Assembly: GCA_018897475.1 (NCBI GenBank)
Contig: JAHIKS010000074.1
Coordinates: forward strand, 1-5,913
Direction of reading: 5' to 3'
Source: Candidatus Altarchaeota archaeon
GTDB lineage: Archaea; Altiarchaeota; Altiarchaeia; IMC4; QMZM01
DNA: 5,913 bases
This document shows positions 5,559 to 5,913 of this stretch, in pieces. A program made the translations under genes and the position numbers. The notes under the pieces are model-generated. The model saw only the letters and a program-made list of their open reading frames with translations, had not been told where the DNA came from and did not search any database. Position 1 is the first letter of the stretch. The number at the start of each line of letters is the position of its first letter.

Positions 5559-5913
5559 TCAGTAATTCACGGTGCCTGTGATAAGCATGTCAGAATGCCT
5601 CACTCCCGGCACGGATGTTAGGCGGTTCTTTATCTTGTTTATCTTGCCGGCCTCTCCCTTCACGAGGATTAGCTCGAGGCAGTTGTGGTGGTCTAAGTGC
5701 AGATGGGTTGAGCTCTGGATTACGTCATGGAATTTGTGCTGCAGGTCGATGAGGACGTCGTTGACTCCGTGGACGTCGTGGTCGTAGATTATGGAGATTA
5801 CCCCCACTCTATTTCCCTTCTCCCCCTTCAGCTCGTTCTTCAGGATGTACTCGCGGACCGCGTCGCGGATGGCCTCGGAGCGGTTGGCATAACCCATCTC
5901 ATCGATGAATGAA
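5559..5913 (-). CDS. nikR: NikR nickel-responsive transcriptional regulator (N-terminus beyond window)
   Basis: NikR is a ribbon-helix-helix repressor whose C-terminal ACT-like domain binds Ni(II), then represses nickel uptake genes. The frame stays open to the window edge (S-F-I-D-E before M-G-Y), so the ATG at 5897 is internal and roughly 20-25 N-terminal residues, including the DNA-contacting strand, are missing. Numbered from that internal Met, YANRSEAIRDAVREYI (3-18) is the typical second half of the RHH domain. The nickel ligands are all present: H57 (HKFHD), H65 and H67 (THLHLDH) and C73 (NCLE), matching E. coli H76, H87, H89 and C95. The gene is the most GC-rich in the window, especially near 5821-5880. 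It points the same way as the moa/mod run but is separated from it by the palindrome-promoter region, so it is probably a separate unit. Its targets would lie outside the window. Confidence 0.95.
   Translation of the reverse strand, partial: SFIDEMGYANRSEAIRDAVREYILKNELKGEKGNRVGVISIIYDHDVHGVNDVLIDLQHKFHDVIQSSTHLHLDHHNCLELILVKGEAGKINKIKNRLTSVPGVRHSDMLITGTVNY

Noticed and set aside
5895..5897. ATG as the start of a short 112-residue NikR.
   Set aside because: The frame is open upstream to the window edge and encodes SFIDE, and the protein from this Met would lack half of the ribbon-helix-helix domain. The true start is outside.

Overview
The window is a compact, entirely minus-strand metal-cofactor locus. 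It looks archaeal, probably a euryarchaeon of the methanogen/ANME type. Evidence for this is the MoaB-type (not MogA-type) adenylyltransferase standing beside MoeA, the archaeal style of MoaA and MoaC, a NikR next door, ATGA-coupled genes, and a candidate TATA box roughly 26 bp upstream of an ATG that has no Shine-Dalgarno. The lineage call is inference; no rRNA or other phylogenetic marker is present.

Read in the direction of transcription (right to left), the window opens with the 3' part of nikR (5913-5559), a nickel-responsive repressor cut by the window edge. A short gap follows, holding a perfect 9-6-9 inverted repeat (5528-5551). This closely resembles the ModE 'Mo-box' operator and sits where the promoter of the next gene should be. 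Then comes one tightly packed run: moaA (5508-4645), modA/wtpA-like lipoprotein (4655-3810), modB/wtpB-like permease (3807-3001), modC/wtpC-like ATPase (3004-1940), moaC (1916-1473), moaB (1483-986), a 58-residue DUF2061-like membrane protein (989-813), and moeA (811 to beyond position 1, truncated). Junctions are overlaps of 4 or 11 nt, gaps of 1 or 2 nt, and one gap of 23 nt, so a single transcript is likely.

The genes form a pathway. ModABC imports an oxyanion (molybdate or tungstate). MoaA and MoaC convert GTP to cyclic pyranopterin monophosphate. MoaB adenylylates molybdopterin and MoeA inserts the metal. The MPT synthase subunits (MoaD/MoaE), nucleotide-attachment genes and the ModE regulator are not in this window. 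The ABC transporter block is clearly more AT-rich than the cofactor genes around it, which suggests it was inserted between moaA and moaC.

Points most worth a second look are the Mo-box-like operator overlapping the promoter, the translationally coupled DUF2061 protein between moaB and moeA, the unusual cluster of cysteines in the substrate-binding protein, and substitutions at substrate-contact positions and the C-terminus of MoaA. No stretch of 300 bases lacks a gene. I see no RNA genes, CRISPR arrays, insertion sequences or origins.
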